This document shows positions 41,674 to 50,408 of a DNA stretch of 64,000 nt, piece by piece. Source of the stretch: JAISGQ01 sp964500965 (GTDB lineage: Bacteria; Bacillota; Clostridia; Oscillospirales; Acutalibacteraceae). Position numbers and translations under genes: made by a program. Numbering within the stretch: the first letter of the stretch is position 1; every line of letters begins with the position of its first letter. Below the pieces are notes generated by a model. That model ran no database searches. It had not been told where the DNA came from and worked only from the letters and a program-made list of their open reading frames with translations. The DNA lies in the NCBI GenBank assembly GCA_964500965.1, contig CAZCQZ010000007.1, positions 1-64,000 on the forward strand. Direction: 5' to 3'.

Positions 41674-42897
41674 TTATTTTTTGTCACATTCGATTATCGT
41701 ATTGATTGCCATTTGAGCCGCCGTTGACATTCCGCCGTAGATTACCGCCGTATCAAGCAGCCGTGAAGCGCGAATCTGTGCTGTGGCGTAGCCCGGCAGC
41801 GACAGGAAACAATCGGTAATATCGTTGATAAACGAGCTTCCCAAACGTGTGGTCGGGCCGCCGATTACCAGCAGGTCAACGTCAAACAGGCTGACGAGGT
41901 TTTTCATAAGCACCGCAATTTGCCGCGCGTAGCCGTTCAGCACGCCTCTGACGGCGTTATCGCCCATGCCGTATGCTTTTACAAGGTCGTTAAATACCAG
42001 CTCGCTGCTGTCCGAAGCGATTGAGTGAAGCAGGGTTTCACGTTCGCTGTCGAAAATTTCGGCACAGTCGCTGACCATATTGTAAATAGACATTCTGTTT
42101 TCAAGCAGAAGCTTCATATAGTCACTGCGGTCGGAATTTGCCGTAAGGGTCATATCCGCCAGCAAAACGCCCAGGTCACCGGCAAAGCCGCGCCGTCCCT
42201 CATAAAGCTTGCCGTCCAGCACAATGCCCACGCCTACACCGGCATCTATGTTTACATAAATCATATTTTCCGCATTATTTCCGCAGCCGAAAACACGTTC
42301 ACCGCAAACAGCCAAATTGACATCGTTTTTAATTGTCACAGGCACGTTGAATGCATCGTTGAACATATGAACAAGGTCAAGCTCCTTGAAGTTTTCGATA
42401 CGGGCAGACCAGTGAATATGCCCCGAAACCGGGTCAACAACGCCCGGCACGCCAATGCAAATGCAGGAGAGAGGACCGTATTTTCCGCCGATGTCTCTGA
42501 GCATGCTGCGCAACGTAATAATTACACCCTCCAGCATGTCTCGCGAAATTATCTTTCCGCCCTCCACACGGGAGTATTTAAGCTTGTTGCCGTCAAGGTC
42601 TGCAATGCAGATTCTGCCGTCACTGCCCGAAAAATCAACAACGGCTACGCAACTGTGGTGACCGTTAAATTCAAGCATAATGGGTCTGCGACCGACATCG
42701 GTTACAAGAGAGCCTGTCTCTATCAGCAGCCCTTTTTCGATGAGGTTGTCAACATTTTTGGAAACGCTGGGGTTTGAAAGGGTGAGCAGCTTTGCAATAT
42801 CGCTTCTGGACATCTTTCCGTTTTCACGGATAGCCTTGACTATTAACGCCTGATTGGTTGTCTTGACAAGGCTCTGGTTGCTTCCTTTAATTTCCAT
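41674..42897 (-). CDS. ROK-family transcriptional repressor (NagC/XylR type)
   Basis: A 407-aa regulator. The N-terminal winged helix (residues 15-75, IVKAIRENGKMSRSDIAKLLTLSNPSVSKNVDNLIEKGLL) is fused to a ROK sugar-kinase-like domain (CIGVPGVVD, NDVNLAVCGERVFGCG, INIDAGVGVGIVLDGKLYEGRRGFAGDLG). The Cys-rich zinc motif of kinase-active ROK proteins is not seen, as expected for a regulator. It most likely controls the GH2 gene that follows it and perhaps the fusion gene upstream. GGAGG precedes the ATG. Confidence 0.87.
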   Translation of the reverse strand: MEIKGSNQSLVKTTNQALIVKAIRENGKMSRSDIAKLLTLSNPSVSKNVDNLIEKGLLIETGSLVTDVGRRPIMLEFNGHHSCVAVVDFSGSDGRICIADLDGNKLKYSRVEGGKIISRDMLEGVIITLRSMLRDIGGKYGPLSCICIGVPGVVDPVSGHIHWSARIENFKELDLVHMFNDAFNVPVTIKNDVNLAVCGERVFGCGNNAENMIYVNIDAGVGVGIVLDGKLYEGRRGFAGDLGVLLADMTLTANSDRSDYMKLLLENRMSIYNMVSDCAEIFDSERETLLHSIASDSSELVFNDLVKAYGMGDNAVRGVLNGYARQIAVLMKNLVSLFDVDLLVIGGPTTRLGSSFINDITDCFLSLPGYATAQIRASRLLDTAVIYGGMSTAAQMAINTIIECDKK

Positions 42898-42976
42898 ATA
42901 ATTTCACCTCCGCGCTAATCTATCATATCAAATATTGATAATGTAGTCAAGCGCGGAGGCGTTTATTTGTCAATTA

Positions 42977-45328
42977 TTACAGAGCAAACATAACGGCGCA
43001 ATAGGGTTTGAGATTCAGCGTTCCGTTAAATTCCAGACGGTCACCGGAAAGAAGCTCAACGCCGCCGAAATCAAGACCGAGTTGCAGGCTTGCCGGGTTA
43101 CTGTCACAGTTCAGGGCAAACACAATCTGTTCGCCGTTATACTCTCGGACAAAGGCAAGTTGCTTTGAGTTTACGTAAATCTGTCTGTAGCCGCCACGGC
43201 ACAGCGCATCGGAGTTTTTCCTGATTTCGCACAAACGGGTAATGTGACTGCAAAGCCCGGCGTCAACGGCATTTTCGCGGACAAACTCAACGGAGGGTCT
43301 AAGCCCCTCATCGCCGCCTGATTTATCACCTTTTGCACCCATTTCACTGCCGTAGTAAACGGAGGGAATGCCGGGCATTGCAAAGAGCAGTGAATAAATT
43401 AGGGGCAAATGGTTTTTATCGTTCAGTATCGTTGCGATTCTCGACACATCGTGATTATCGACAAAGCTGTAAAGGGGAAGATTTTTGTAAAGTGTCCAGT
43501 GCTCACTGCCGAACTGACGGTTGAGAGAATAGGCGATTTCGTGCATATTTCCGCAGTTGAAAGAGGAATGAAGTCCCTTGTAGCACTCGTAATTTGTGAC
43601 GGAATCAAGCATATTGCCGTTGCACCACCGGTTGTAATCTCCGTGCAGGCATTCGCCAAGGAGGAAAAAGTCCGATTTCAAGCCCTTGCAGAAGCTTCTG
43701 AGAGCGCAGAGGAAGTCATGGTCAAGGCAGTATGCAACGTCAAGGCGCAGACCGTCAATATCGAATTCATCAACCCAACCCTTAATACAGCCGAAAATGT
43801 AATCGCGAACCTCGCCGTTTTTCAAATTCAGCTTCACAAGGTTGTAGTGCCCCTCCCAGCCCTCGTACCAAAGCCCGTCGTTGTAGGGAGAATTACCGCC
43901 GAAGTCGATATTGAACCGGTAACGGTAGGGGGAAGCTTCCCGTTTTTCAAGCACATCGCGAAATTGCAGAAAATCTCTGCCTACGTGGTTGAAAACGCCG
44001 TCCAATATCACTCTTATGCCGTTTTCGTGCATTTTTGAAACGAGATTCGCAAGGTCGGAATTTTCACCCAGCCGCCTGTCTACGGTTGTGTAATCTACAG
44101 TGTCGTAGCCGTGATAAACGGATTCAAACACAGGTCCCAAATAAAGAGCGTTAAATCCTTTGGCGGCTATCTCGGCGGCGCATTCGGTTATTTTGTTAAG
44201 GCTTTTGACCGGGTTTGATGTAAAGTCATTTTGCTTTATAGCATTACAGAAGCCGAGAGGGTAGATGTGATAAAAGGTCGAATCGCGCCACCAGTCGGGG
44301 TTGCAGGGCATTTTTACAGGTGTGGAAGATTCGACGGAAGACCCGATAGTTTCGCTGTCTCCGGGATAAACCAGTCCCCAGGCGGAACGAAGCTTATCGC
44401 AGGTTGCCATTTCGTTAAGGGTCATTTGCAGTGGGTACATCGGGGATTCGCAAAGTCCCTTTTCAAGACACTCCATAACGTGAGCGGCTTCAAATCTCAA
44501 ACCGTTTTCATGAGGCTCACTATAGCTTTCCGCAAGCTTGCCGCCGGTAAAACAGTAGGCACTGTATGCCCAGGTAAGGGACGGTATAAAAACACAGCCC
44601 TTGTCACCGATTACGGTTGCATGATTTGATTCATAAAGGAAATTGGCGGATATATATGCTTTTTTCCCGTTTTTGTAGTGCAATACGATTGTGCTGTTTT
44701 TGTCAACGCCGGTTTCCGTAAGCTCGGCCGAGGTTTCAACCCTTTCCGGCTGACCGCCGAGAAGCCATTGGGAAATGAACAGGGGATACACTCCCAGGTC
44801 AAGCAGTGCACCGCCGCCAAGCTCCGGATTAAGCATACGTCCGTCGGCAGTGGCATTGTGTTGTGGATATGAAAAGGAGGCCTGTATTTCGGAAATTTCA
44901 CCTATTAAGCCGCTGTCAATCCACTCTTTGGCTTTGTTTATTGCAGGAAGAAAACGTGTCCAAAGACCCTCCATTAAAAACAGCTTCTTTTCGCGAGCAA
45001 GGGAAATGACCTTTTCCGCATGACGGTAATTCAGTGCAAACGCTTTTTCACAGAGAACCGGCTTGCCTGCGTTTATCGCGTCATAAGCTGCCTGAGCGTG
45101 CTTGCTGTGCGGTGTGCCGATATAAATAATGTCAACATCGCTTTTTGCCATTTCGGTAACATCGGTGAAAACAAGCTGCGCATTGTGGCGAGCCGCAAAC
45201 GCCCTTCCGCTTTCTTCGGTGCGTGAGCATATTGCGTAAATTTCGGCATTGTCAAGCACTTCAAGGGAACGACAGAAGCTGTCGCAGATGTTTCCCGTGC
45301 CCACAATGCCCCATTTGAATTTTTTCAT
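42977..45328 (-). CDS. Fusion: Gfo/Idh/MocA oxidoreductase + GH13 alpha-amylase-family domain
   Basis: A 783-aa two-enzyme protein. Residues 1-330 are a Gfo/Idh/MocA NAD(P)-dependent sugar dehydrogenase, with Rossmann GIVGTGNICDSF and the EKAFALN motif whose Lys is catalytic in the family, plus the C-terminal alpha/beta domain. From residue 340 (MPCNPDWWRDSTFYHIYPLGF) runs a GH13 barrel with all four regions: DGVFNH, GLRLDVAYC (nucleophile Asp), LLGECLHGD (acid/base Glu) and FVDNHD. No ribosome site precedes the Met at residue 340 and no stop separates the parts, so one polypeptide is expected. ATG 45328 is chosen over an upstream extension to 45370. Substrates unknown. Confidence 0.85.
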   Translation of the reverse strand: MKKFKWGIVGTGNICDSFCRSLEVLDNAEIYAICSRTEESGRAFAARHNAQLVFTDVTEMAKSDVDIIYIGTPHSKHAQAAYDAINAGKPVLCEKAFALNYRHAEKVISLAREKKLFLMEGLWTRFLPAINKAKEWIDSGLIGEISEIQASFSYPQHNATADGRMLNPELGGGALLDLGVYPLFISQWLLGGQPERVETSAELTETGVDKNSTIVLHYKNGKKAYISANFLYESNHATVIGDKGCVFIPSLTWAYSAYCFTGGKLAESYSEPHENGLRFEAAHVMECLEKGLCESPMYPLQMTLNEMATCDKLRSAWGLVYPGDSETIGSSVESSTPVKMPCNPDWWRDSTFYHIYPLGFCNAIKQNDFTSNPVKSLNKITECAAEIAAKGFNALYLGPVFESVYHGYDTVDYTTVDRRLGENSDLANLVSKMHENGIRVILDGVFNHVGRDFLQFRDVLEKREASPYRYRFNIDFGGNSPYNDGLWYEGWEGHYNLVKLNLKNGEVRDYIFGCIKGWVDEFDIDGLRLDVAYCLDHDFLCALRSFCKGLKSDFFLLGECLHGDYNRWCNGNMLDSVTNYECYKGLHSSFNCGNMHEIAYSLNRQFGSEHWTLYKNLPLYSFVDNHDVSRIATILNDKNHLPLIYSLLFAMPGIPSVYYGSEMGAKGDKSGGDEGLRPSVEFVRENAVDAGLCSHITRLCEIRKNSDALCRGGYRQIYVNSKQLAFVREYNGEQIVFALNCDSNPASLQLGLDFGGVELLSGDRLEFNGTLNLKPYCAVMFAL

Positions 45329-45459
45329 TAAAATCACATCCGAACGATTTTTTGTTGATTTTACTATCAAATCAAATATAAATCAAGATAAATTTCCTCA
45401 CTTAAATCCATTTGACAAAATATACTGGAATAGCGGTCGAACATGGGGAGGTGCCGATA

Positions 45460-46146
45460 TTGTATTACATAAAGCCGAAAAGAAAGAAGCAAAAGGTAAA
45501 AACGGTCATTGTTGCCATAACGGCAGTGCTTATAATCGGAGTGCTGGCGTTTGATTTTGTGCTCGATTACATGATTCACGATACTGCGGTGTCACTGTCA
45601 AAAAATACGGCGGCAAGGGCATTGAACGATGCGGTTATCGCCGTTCTGGAAGCAGGAGAGTATACCTACACCGATTTTGTTGAAATCAATGCGGACGAAA
45701 GCGGCGCAGTTCAGTCGGTTTCGGCAAAAAGCGAATCGGTCAACAGATTCGGAAGCGAGATAGGCACGGCGGTTCTCGATGCGCTGTCATCGGGGAAAAA
45801 CACCGAGTTTTCAATACCGCTGGGGACTTTGACAGATGTGGGAATTTTTTACGGCAGAGGTCCCGATATAAATATCAGACTGCGCCTCTACGGTGATATA
45901 ACCTCGTATATCAGAAGCACCTTTGTTTCTAAGGGAATAAATCAGACAAATCATCGCATAACCTGTGTCATTAAAGCAAATATCGCCATAATCACTCCGG
46001 GATTTACCGAGTATGTCGCGGTTAGCGGAGAATACCTGATTGCGGAGACGGTGATTATCGGAGAAATCCCGGATTCCTACACAAATGTCAACGATGAAGA
46101 ATCGGGGATTGTCGGTCAGATATTCGACTACGCCGACATCGAATAG
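45460..46146 (+). CDS. yunB: YunB-like sporulation protein
   Basis: A 228-aa membrane-anchored protein. A basic N terminus (YYIKPKRKKQKVK) precedes one helix (TVIVAITAVLIIGVLAFDFVL). The outer domain has the YunB family phrases IPLGTLTDVGIFYGRGPDI, FVSKGINQTNHRI and AETVIIGEIPDSY. B. subtilis YunB belongs to the mother-cell sigma-E regulon; its molecular role is unclear. The start is TTG 45460, with GGGGAGGTG just upstream. The longer reading from 45412 begins with a TTGACA sequence and has no ribosome site. Confidence 0.85.
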   Translation: MYYIKPKRKKQKVKTVIVAITAVLIIGVLAFDFVLDYMIHDTAVSLSKNTAARALNDAVIAVLEAGEYTYTDFVEINADESGAVQSVSAKSESVNRFGSEIGTAVLDALSSGKNTEFSIPLGTLTDVGIFYGRGPDINIRLRLYGDITSYIRSTFVSKGINQTNHRITCVIKANIAIITPGFTEYVAVSGEYLIAETVIIGEIPDSYTNVNDEESGIVGQIFDYADIE

Positions 46147-46151
46147 CGCAT

Positions 46152-46180
46152 TTGACAACGGATAAATCATATTATATAAT
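46152..46180 (+). promoter_or_regulatory. Promoter of the deoB-cdd operon
   Basis: TTGACA (46152-46157), a 17-nt spacer and TATAAT (46175-46180), 49 nt before the start codon. Confidence 0.75.
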
Positions 46181-46228
46181 TGTCGCGTAAGAGCAGGTTT
46201 CGCACAATTTTCGGCGGAGGTACGGATT

Positions 46229-47815
46229 ATGATAAAAAGAGTGTTTCTGATAGTGCTTGACAGCTTCGGAATCGGAGAGCTTCCCGATGCGGCGGATTAC
46301 GGCGATAAGGGCAGTAATACTCTGCGTTCTGTGTCGGCTTCGGATAAATTCCGCGCGGAAAACCTCGGCAAACTCGGCTTGTTCAATATTGACGGTGTTT
46401 GCGCAGGAAAGCCCGATGCAAAGCCGCAGGCGGCAATGGCAAGACTTGCGGAGCTTTCAAAGGGCAAGGACACTACTACCGGTCATTGGGAGCTTGCCGG
46501 ACTTGTTTCCGAAAAGCCGTTCCCGGTATTTCCTAATGGCTTTCCTGCCGATATTATCGAAAAATTTTCCGCCGCAACGGGCAGAAAAGTGCTGTGCAAC
46601 AAGCCTTATTCGGGCACTCAGGTTATAAACGATTACGGTGACAGGCATGTGGAAACAGGCGACCTGATTGTTTATACCTCCGCGGACAGCGTTTTTCAGA
46701 TAGCGGCACATGAGGATATTGTGCCGGTAGAAAAGCTGTATGAATACTGCGAGACAGCAAGAAATCTGCTTATCGGTGATTATGCTGTGGGCAGAGTTAT
46801 TGCAAGACCCTTTACCGGAAGCTCCGGTAATTACGTGAGAACCGCCAACCGTCACGATTTCAGCGTTGTGCCGCCGCAAAACACCATGCTTGACAGGATT
46901 TCCGAAAGCGGCAAAGCGGTTATTTCGGTCGGAAAAATAAATGACATTTTCGCCGGAAAGGGCATTACGGAAAGTCATAAAACCAAAAACAACAGCGAGG
47001 GAATGGCGGTAACGTCAAGGCTTGCCAAGGAAAGCTTTGAGGGTTTGTGCTTCGTAAACCTGGTGGATTTTGATATGCTGTACGGTCACAGAAACGATGT
47101 TGACGGCTACGCCGCCGCAATTGCGGAGTTTGACGGCTGGCTGGGCGGCTTTATCAAAGAGCTTGGTCGGGAAGATATGCTGATAATTACCGCCGACCAC
47201 GGCTGTGACCCGGCAACGGAGAGCACCGACCATTCAAGAGAATATATACCGCTTCTCGTTTACGGAGAGCATGTAAAGCCTGTAAACCTGAACACCTTAA
47301 CAGGCTTCGGGGCTGTCTCCGAGCTGGTTTTAGATGCCCTCGGCATCAATTGTGAAAATAAAAGCCATAATATAGCGGACAAAATACTTATGAAAGTGCC
47401 GACTTCCGAGCTTATCGAAAATGCAATAAACGCACGAAATGCGGCATATGCGCCATATTCGGGCTTTAGAGTAGGCGCGGCACTGGCAGCAAGAGACGGC
47501 AGAATATTTGACGGCTGTAATATTGAGAATGCCGCATTTTCACCGACCTGCTGTGCCGAACGTGTGGCGGTGTTCAAGGCTGTAAGCGGCGGCTGTAAAT
47601 GCTTTGATGCCATTGCCGTTGTCGGAGGGAGCGGTGACAAGCCGAATGGCTTTACAACGCCCTGCGGCGTGTGCAGGCAAGTACTTTCGGAATTTTGCGA
47701 TAATGACTTCACGGTTATCTGCACCGACGGTAATTCTTATGAAAAAATTCTGCTTTCGGATTTGCTTCCCGGAAGCTTCGGCGCAGATGACTTAAATACG
47801 GAGGATATAAAATGA
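46229..47815 (+). CDS. deoB: Fusion: phosphopentomutase + cytidine deaminase
   Basis: A 528-aa bifunctional protein for nucleoside salvage. Residues 1-387 are phosphopentomutase (alkaline-phosphatase fold): FLIVLDSFGIGE, DTTTGHWE (acceptor Thr), VNLVDFDMLYGHRNDVDGYA and ITADHGCDP...STDHSREYIP supply the metal ligands. From residue 388 begins a complete cytidine deaminase: NAAYAPYSGFRVGAAL, CNIENAAFSPTCCAERVAVFKA (zinc Cys and catalytic Glu) and TPCGVCRQVLSEF (two zinc Cys). The inner Met has no ribosome site. The first half interconverts ribose or deoxyribose 1- and 5-phosphates; the second turns cytidine or deoxycytidine into uridine forms. A nucleoside-binding lipoprotein gene overlaps the stop. 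Confidence 0.93.
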   Translation: MIKRVFLIVLDSFGIGELPDAADYGDKGSNTLRSVSASDKFRAENLGKLGLFNIDGVCAGKPDAKPQAAMARLAELSKGKDTTTGHWELAGLVSEKPFPVFPNGFPADIIEKFSAATGRKVLCNKPYSGTQVINDYGDRHVETGDLIVYTSADSVFQIAAHEDIVPVEKLYEYCETARNLLIGDYAVGRVIARPFTGSSGNYVRTANRHDFSVVPPQNTMLDRISESGKAVISVGKINDIFAGKGITESHKTKNNSEGMAVTSRLAKESFEGLCFVNLVDFDMLYGHRNDVDGYAAAIAEFDGWLGGFIKELGREDMLIITADHGCDPATESTDHSREYIPLLVYGEHVKPVNLNTLTGFGAVSELVLDALGINCENKSHNIADKILMKVPTSELIENAINARNAAYAPYSGFRVGAALAARDGRIFDGCNIENAAFSPTCCAERVAVFKAVSGGCKCFDAIAVVGGSGDKPNGFTTPCGVCRQVLSEFCDNDFTVICTDGNSYEKILLSDLLPGSFGADDLNTEDIK

Positions 47816-48831
47816 AAAAGATATTTGCGGTTGTTTTAACGGCATTTTGCCTTTGTTCTCTGCTGATATTTTCCGGCTGTGACAATGAAAATGTCGATAT
47901 AGCTTTTATTACCGCCGGCAGCGGCAAAAATGCCGATAGCTGCTTTGAGGGTGTCAAAGCCTATGCCGGGGAAAACGGCATGACATACGGCGAATATGCC
48001 GGAGACTGTGACGAAATGCTCAGCCGGGCATCGGCGGACGGCGCTCGGTTTATGGTTGTTTTCAATGCTGACAGTGAAAGCGCGGTTTATGATTTTGCGA
48101 AAAAGCACCCGGATACAAAGCTGATTTGTATTGATTTCGGAAACGATTTCCTTGTCAGCTCAAACATTTTCTGCATCAATCTTTCACAGATAGATTGCGG
48201 TGTTTATGCCGGTTACAGTGCTGTAAAGTCAGGTAACTTAACAGTCGGAATCAACGGAGAAGAAACCGCCGAAACCTGTAATTACATACGCGGCTTTGTT
48301 GAGGGAGCACAAATAGCCGCCGTGGAAATCGGCGTTTCAAAGAATCCCGTAAAGATTTACTACAGCATTTCGGGCAGTGATATGGCGGTGCAGAGAATCG
48401 CTTCATGGGCTGACAGCGGCTGTGGGCTTGTTTTATGCTCGGACGATACATATGACGTTGTTACGGAGTATATAACCGCATCGGATATTACACTGATGAC
48501 CTTCGGCGCGGACAGAACGGATAATGAAAATGTTGCGGCTTCCGCATACGGCGATTACAAAACCGTTGTGTACGACAGCCTGAAAAGCATTTTTGACAAC
48601 GGATTCAACGGAGGTACAATGATTTTCGTCGGTGCGGCCGAGAATGCGGCAGGGTTTTCATATAAATCCGATAAGCTTGAAGCTGTCACAGACAGTGACC
48701 TGACCGCGCTTACGAAAACAGTTTCGGAATCAAACCTTAAAGATGTCAACGCTTATAAAGCGCCGTCGGACAAAGGATATTCAAAAATCGTTCTTACCGA
48801 GGTCGGAATTATGCCGTCTGACGAAAAATAG
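47812..48831 (+). CDS. BMP/PnrA-like nucleoside-binding lipoprotein
   Basis: A 339-aa surface lipoprotein. Its signal peptide ends in LIFSGC, and the body is a periplasmic-binding fold of the basic membrane protein family (FITAGSGKNADSCFEGVKAYAGENG, DTKLICIDFGNDF, DCGVYAGYSAVKSGNLTVGINGEET, LVLCSDDTYDVV). Family members bind purine or other nucleosides and feed an ABC importer. Its start overlaps the deoB-cdd stop (ATGA), which fits a shared nucleoside-salvage role. The permease and ATPase genes are not in the window. Confidence 0.85.
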   Translation: MKKIFAVVLTAFCLCSLLIFSGCDNENVDIAFITAGSGKNADSCFEGVKAYAGENGMTYGEYAGDCDEMLSRASADGARFMVVFNADSESAVYDFAKKHPDTKLICIDFGNDFLVSSNIFCINLSQIDCGVYAGYSAVKSGNLTVGINGEETAETCNYIRGFVEGAQIAAVEIGVSKNPVKIYYSISGSDMAVQRIASWADSGCGLVLCSDDTYDVVTEYITASDITLMTFGADRTDNENVAASAYGDYKTVVYDSLKSIFDNGFNGGTMIFVGAAENAAGFSYKSDKLEAVTDSDLTALTKTVSESNLKDVNAYKAPSDKGYSKIVLTEVGIMPSDEK

Positions 48832-48854
48832 CTTAAATGTTAATATTATCATGG

Positions 48855-48883
48855 TTGACTTAGGACGTTGCGGCATTTATAAT
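48855..48883 (+). promoter_or_regulatory. Promoter of the Wzc-like gene
   Basis: TTGACT (48855-48860), a 17-nt spacer and TATAAT (48878-48883), 51 nt before the start codon. Confidence 0.75.
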
Positions 48884-48934
48884 ATTTAAATACTGTTGAT
48901 TGTTCAATCAAGAAATTCAAGGACGTGGTAAAAT

Positions 48935-50350
48935 TTGAACAGGGGTTTTGCATTTTCGGAATTTATCCAGCTCTGCGTAAAGCGAATAGTATGGCTTATC
49001 GGCATTGTTCTGGGATTTTTTCTGATTACATTTGTGTACACTCTCATTGTTACGCCGGAGGAATCCATTGTTAAAGCGCAGTTAAAGGTATCTCCGAAAA
49101 TCACATCGGAAAGCATTTCCACTGCGAGAGATTCGCTGGAGCTTGCAAATCTTCTGGTTGACGACGCGATATTTTCAATTGATAATGCCGATACCATTGC
49201 CGCCGCTCTTACAAAGGCGAATCTGATAACCACATACAACCCCGAGGATTTCAAAAGTCGCGTTACTGCGGAAGAAATCGGCAATTCCAGCATTATGATT
49301 ACGATTTCCTACGAGGGAAGCTGGCGTGAAGCGAATGTTTTCATGGCGACTTTTCTCGACACCTGCATTGAGCTGATAAATGAGGAGTACACGAAAAACG
49401 GCTATGATTTTGAAATCGGAACTTCCGAAGCCGGTCGTACTTACGAGGAAACGTCAAAGGCTCTCCCGGCACTTCTGAACGGCCTTTATGCCGCGCTTAT
49501 CGGCTTTGGGCTGTTTGTGCTGGTAAATGCGTTTCTCTTTGTTACCGACAGAACAATGAGAAGCCACAACAAGCTTTATAAAATCACCGATATTCCCATT
49601 ATCGCGGCAATTCCGTCAACCTCAAGGGTCGGAAGCGGCGAAAAAATGGGGCAGAAGATAGGTAATGCGTATCAGACACTGCGTTCGGCGGTCAAATATT
49701 CCGAAAAACACGTGCGCTCAATTGCCATTTGCAGTGCACAGCCCCGTGACGGACGAACCTCCGTTGCAATCGGACTTGCCACCGCTCTTGCGGAAACCGA
49801 TGCAATGGTGTTGCTTATTGAAGCGGATATGCGCCGTCCGGCAATAAGTCCGCAGATGAAGATTGAATCGACTTTCGGCCTTGCAGACCTGCTTTTGGGA
49901 AAGACAAATCTTGCGGCTACGATATGCAAGACATCTAACAGAAACCTGTATGTAATCACAGCCGTTAACAATACCAATCTCAGCAATATCAACATTGCCG
50001 ACCTGCTTGACAGCGTTGTGTTCGATGAGCTGATTGAATCCGTTCAAAGCCAGTTTGACTATGTGATTATCGACACTCCCTCCGTTGAGCTGGTTGCCGA
50101 TGCCACGAGCGTTGTGGGAAAGGTCGATGCATCTATACTTGTGGCGCAGTACGGCAGAACAAACCTCGATGCTTTCAAATCGACTGCCGATATTCTCAAA
50201 GCTCTCGGCGGTGACGTTTTGGGAGTTGTCACCACAAACACTCAGCAGAGCAGCGGAATGTTTTCAAATTTCTCAAATTACTACAGAAGCGGACGAAATG
50301 CTTCAAAGGGCATGGACGGCATTGCTTCGTTCTTTGTCAAGAAAAACTGA
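48935..50350 (+). CDS. Wzz/BY-kinase-like polysaccharide chain-length protein with altered Walker A
   Basis: A 471-aa membrane protein. Wzz-type region at 1-205: helix at 18-38, an outer domain with helical segments, a second helix at about 183-205 (LPALLNGLYAALIGFGLFVLVNAFLFV). A cytoplasmic CpsD/CapB-like ATPase domain follows: Walker A written SAQPRDGRTS, A' motif LLIEADMRRP, and Walker B YVIIDTPS. The usual Walker A Lys is Arg here. The C terminus has only a Tyr pair (NYYRSGRN) instead of a Tyr cluster, so autokinase activity is doubtful. TTG start, with AAGGA about 11 nt upstream. No polysaccharide genes are adjacent. Confidence 0.82.
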   Translation: MNRGFAFSEFIQLCVKRIVWLIGIVLGFFLITFVYTLIVTPEESIVKAQLKVSPKITSESISTARDSLELANLLVDDAIFSIDNADTIAAALTKANLITTYNPEDFKSRVTAEEIGNSSIMITISYEGSWREANVFMATFLDTCIELINEEYTKNGYDFEIGTSEAGRTYEETSKALPALLNGLYAALIGFGLFVLVNAFLFVTDRTMRSHNKLYKITDIPIIAAIPSTSRVGSGEKMGQKIGNAYQTLRSAVKYSEKHVRSIAICSAQPRDGRTSVAIGLATALAETDAMVLLIEADMRRPAISPQMKIESTFGLADLLLGKTNLAATICKTSNRNLYVITAVNNTNLSNINIADLLDSVVFDELIESVQSQFDYVIIDTPSVELVADATSVVGKVDASILVAQYGRTNLDAFKSTADILKALGGDVLGVVTTNTQQSSGMFSNFSNYYRSGRNASKGMDGIASFFVKKN

Positions 50351-50371
50351 GCTGTTTATATCTGTTAACAT

Positions 50372-50408
50372 AATTCAGGAAAGGCGGATTTTTCCCTTTT
50401 CCTGAATT
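50372..50408. terminator. Bidirectional terminator
   Basis: AATTCAGGAAA (50372-50382) pairs with TTTCCTGAATT (50398-50408), followed by TTTGTTTTC. It includes the last codons of the convergent gene at 50375. Confidence 0.75.

Noticed and set aside
42025..42777. 250-aa plus-strand ORF opposite the ROK regulator
   Set aside because: The ROK protein has full family motifs and GGAGG; the opposite ORF shows no domain.
43409..44038. 209-aa plus-strand ORF inside the GH13 domain
   Set aside because: It is the complement of the catalytic barrel, whose four conserved regions are all readable on the minus strand.
45412..45459. Upstream extension of the yunB-like ORF from 45412
   Set aside because: Its first codons are a TTGACA sequence with no ribosome site; GGGGAGGTG before TTG 45460 fixes the start.
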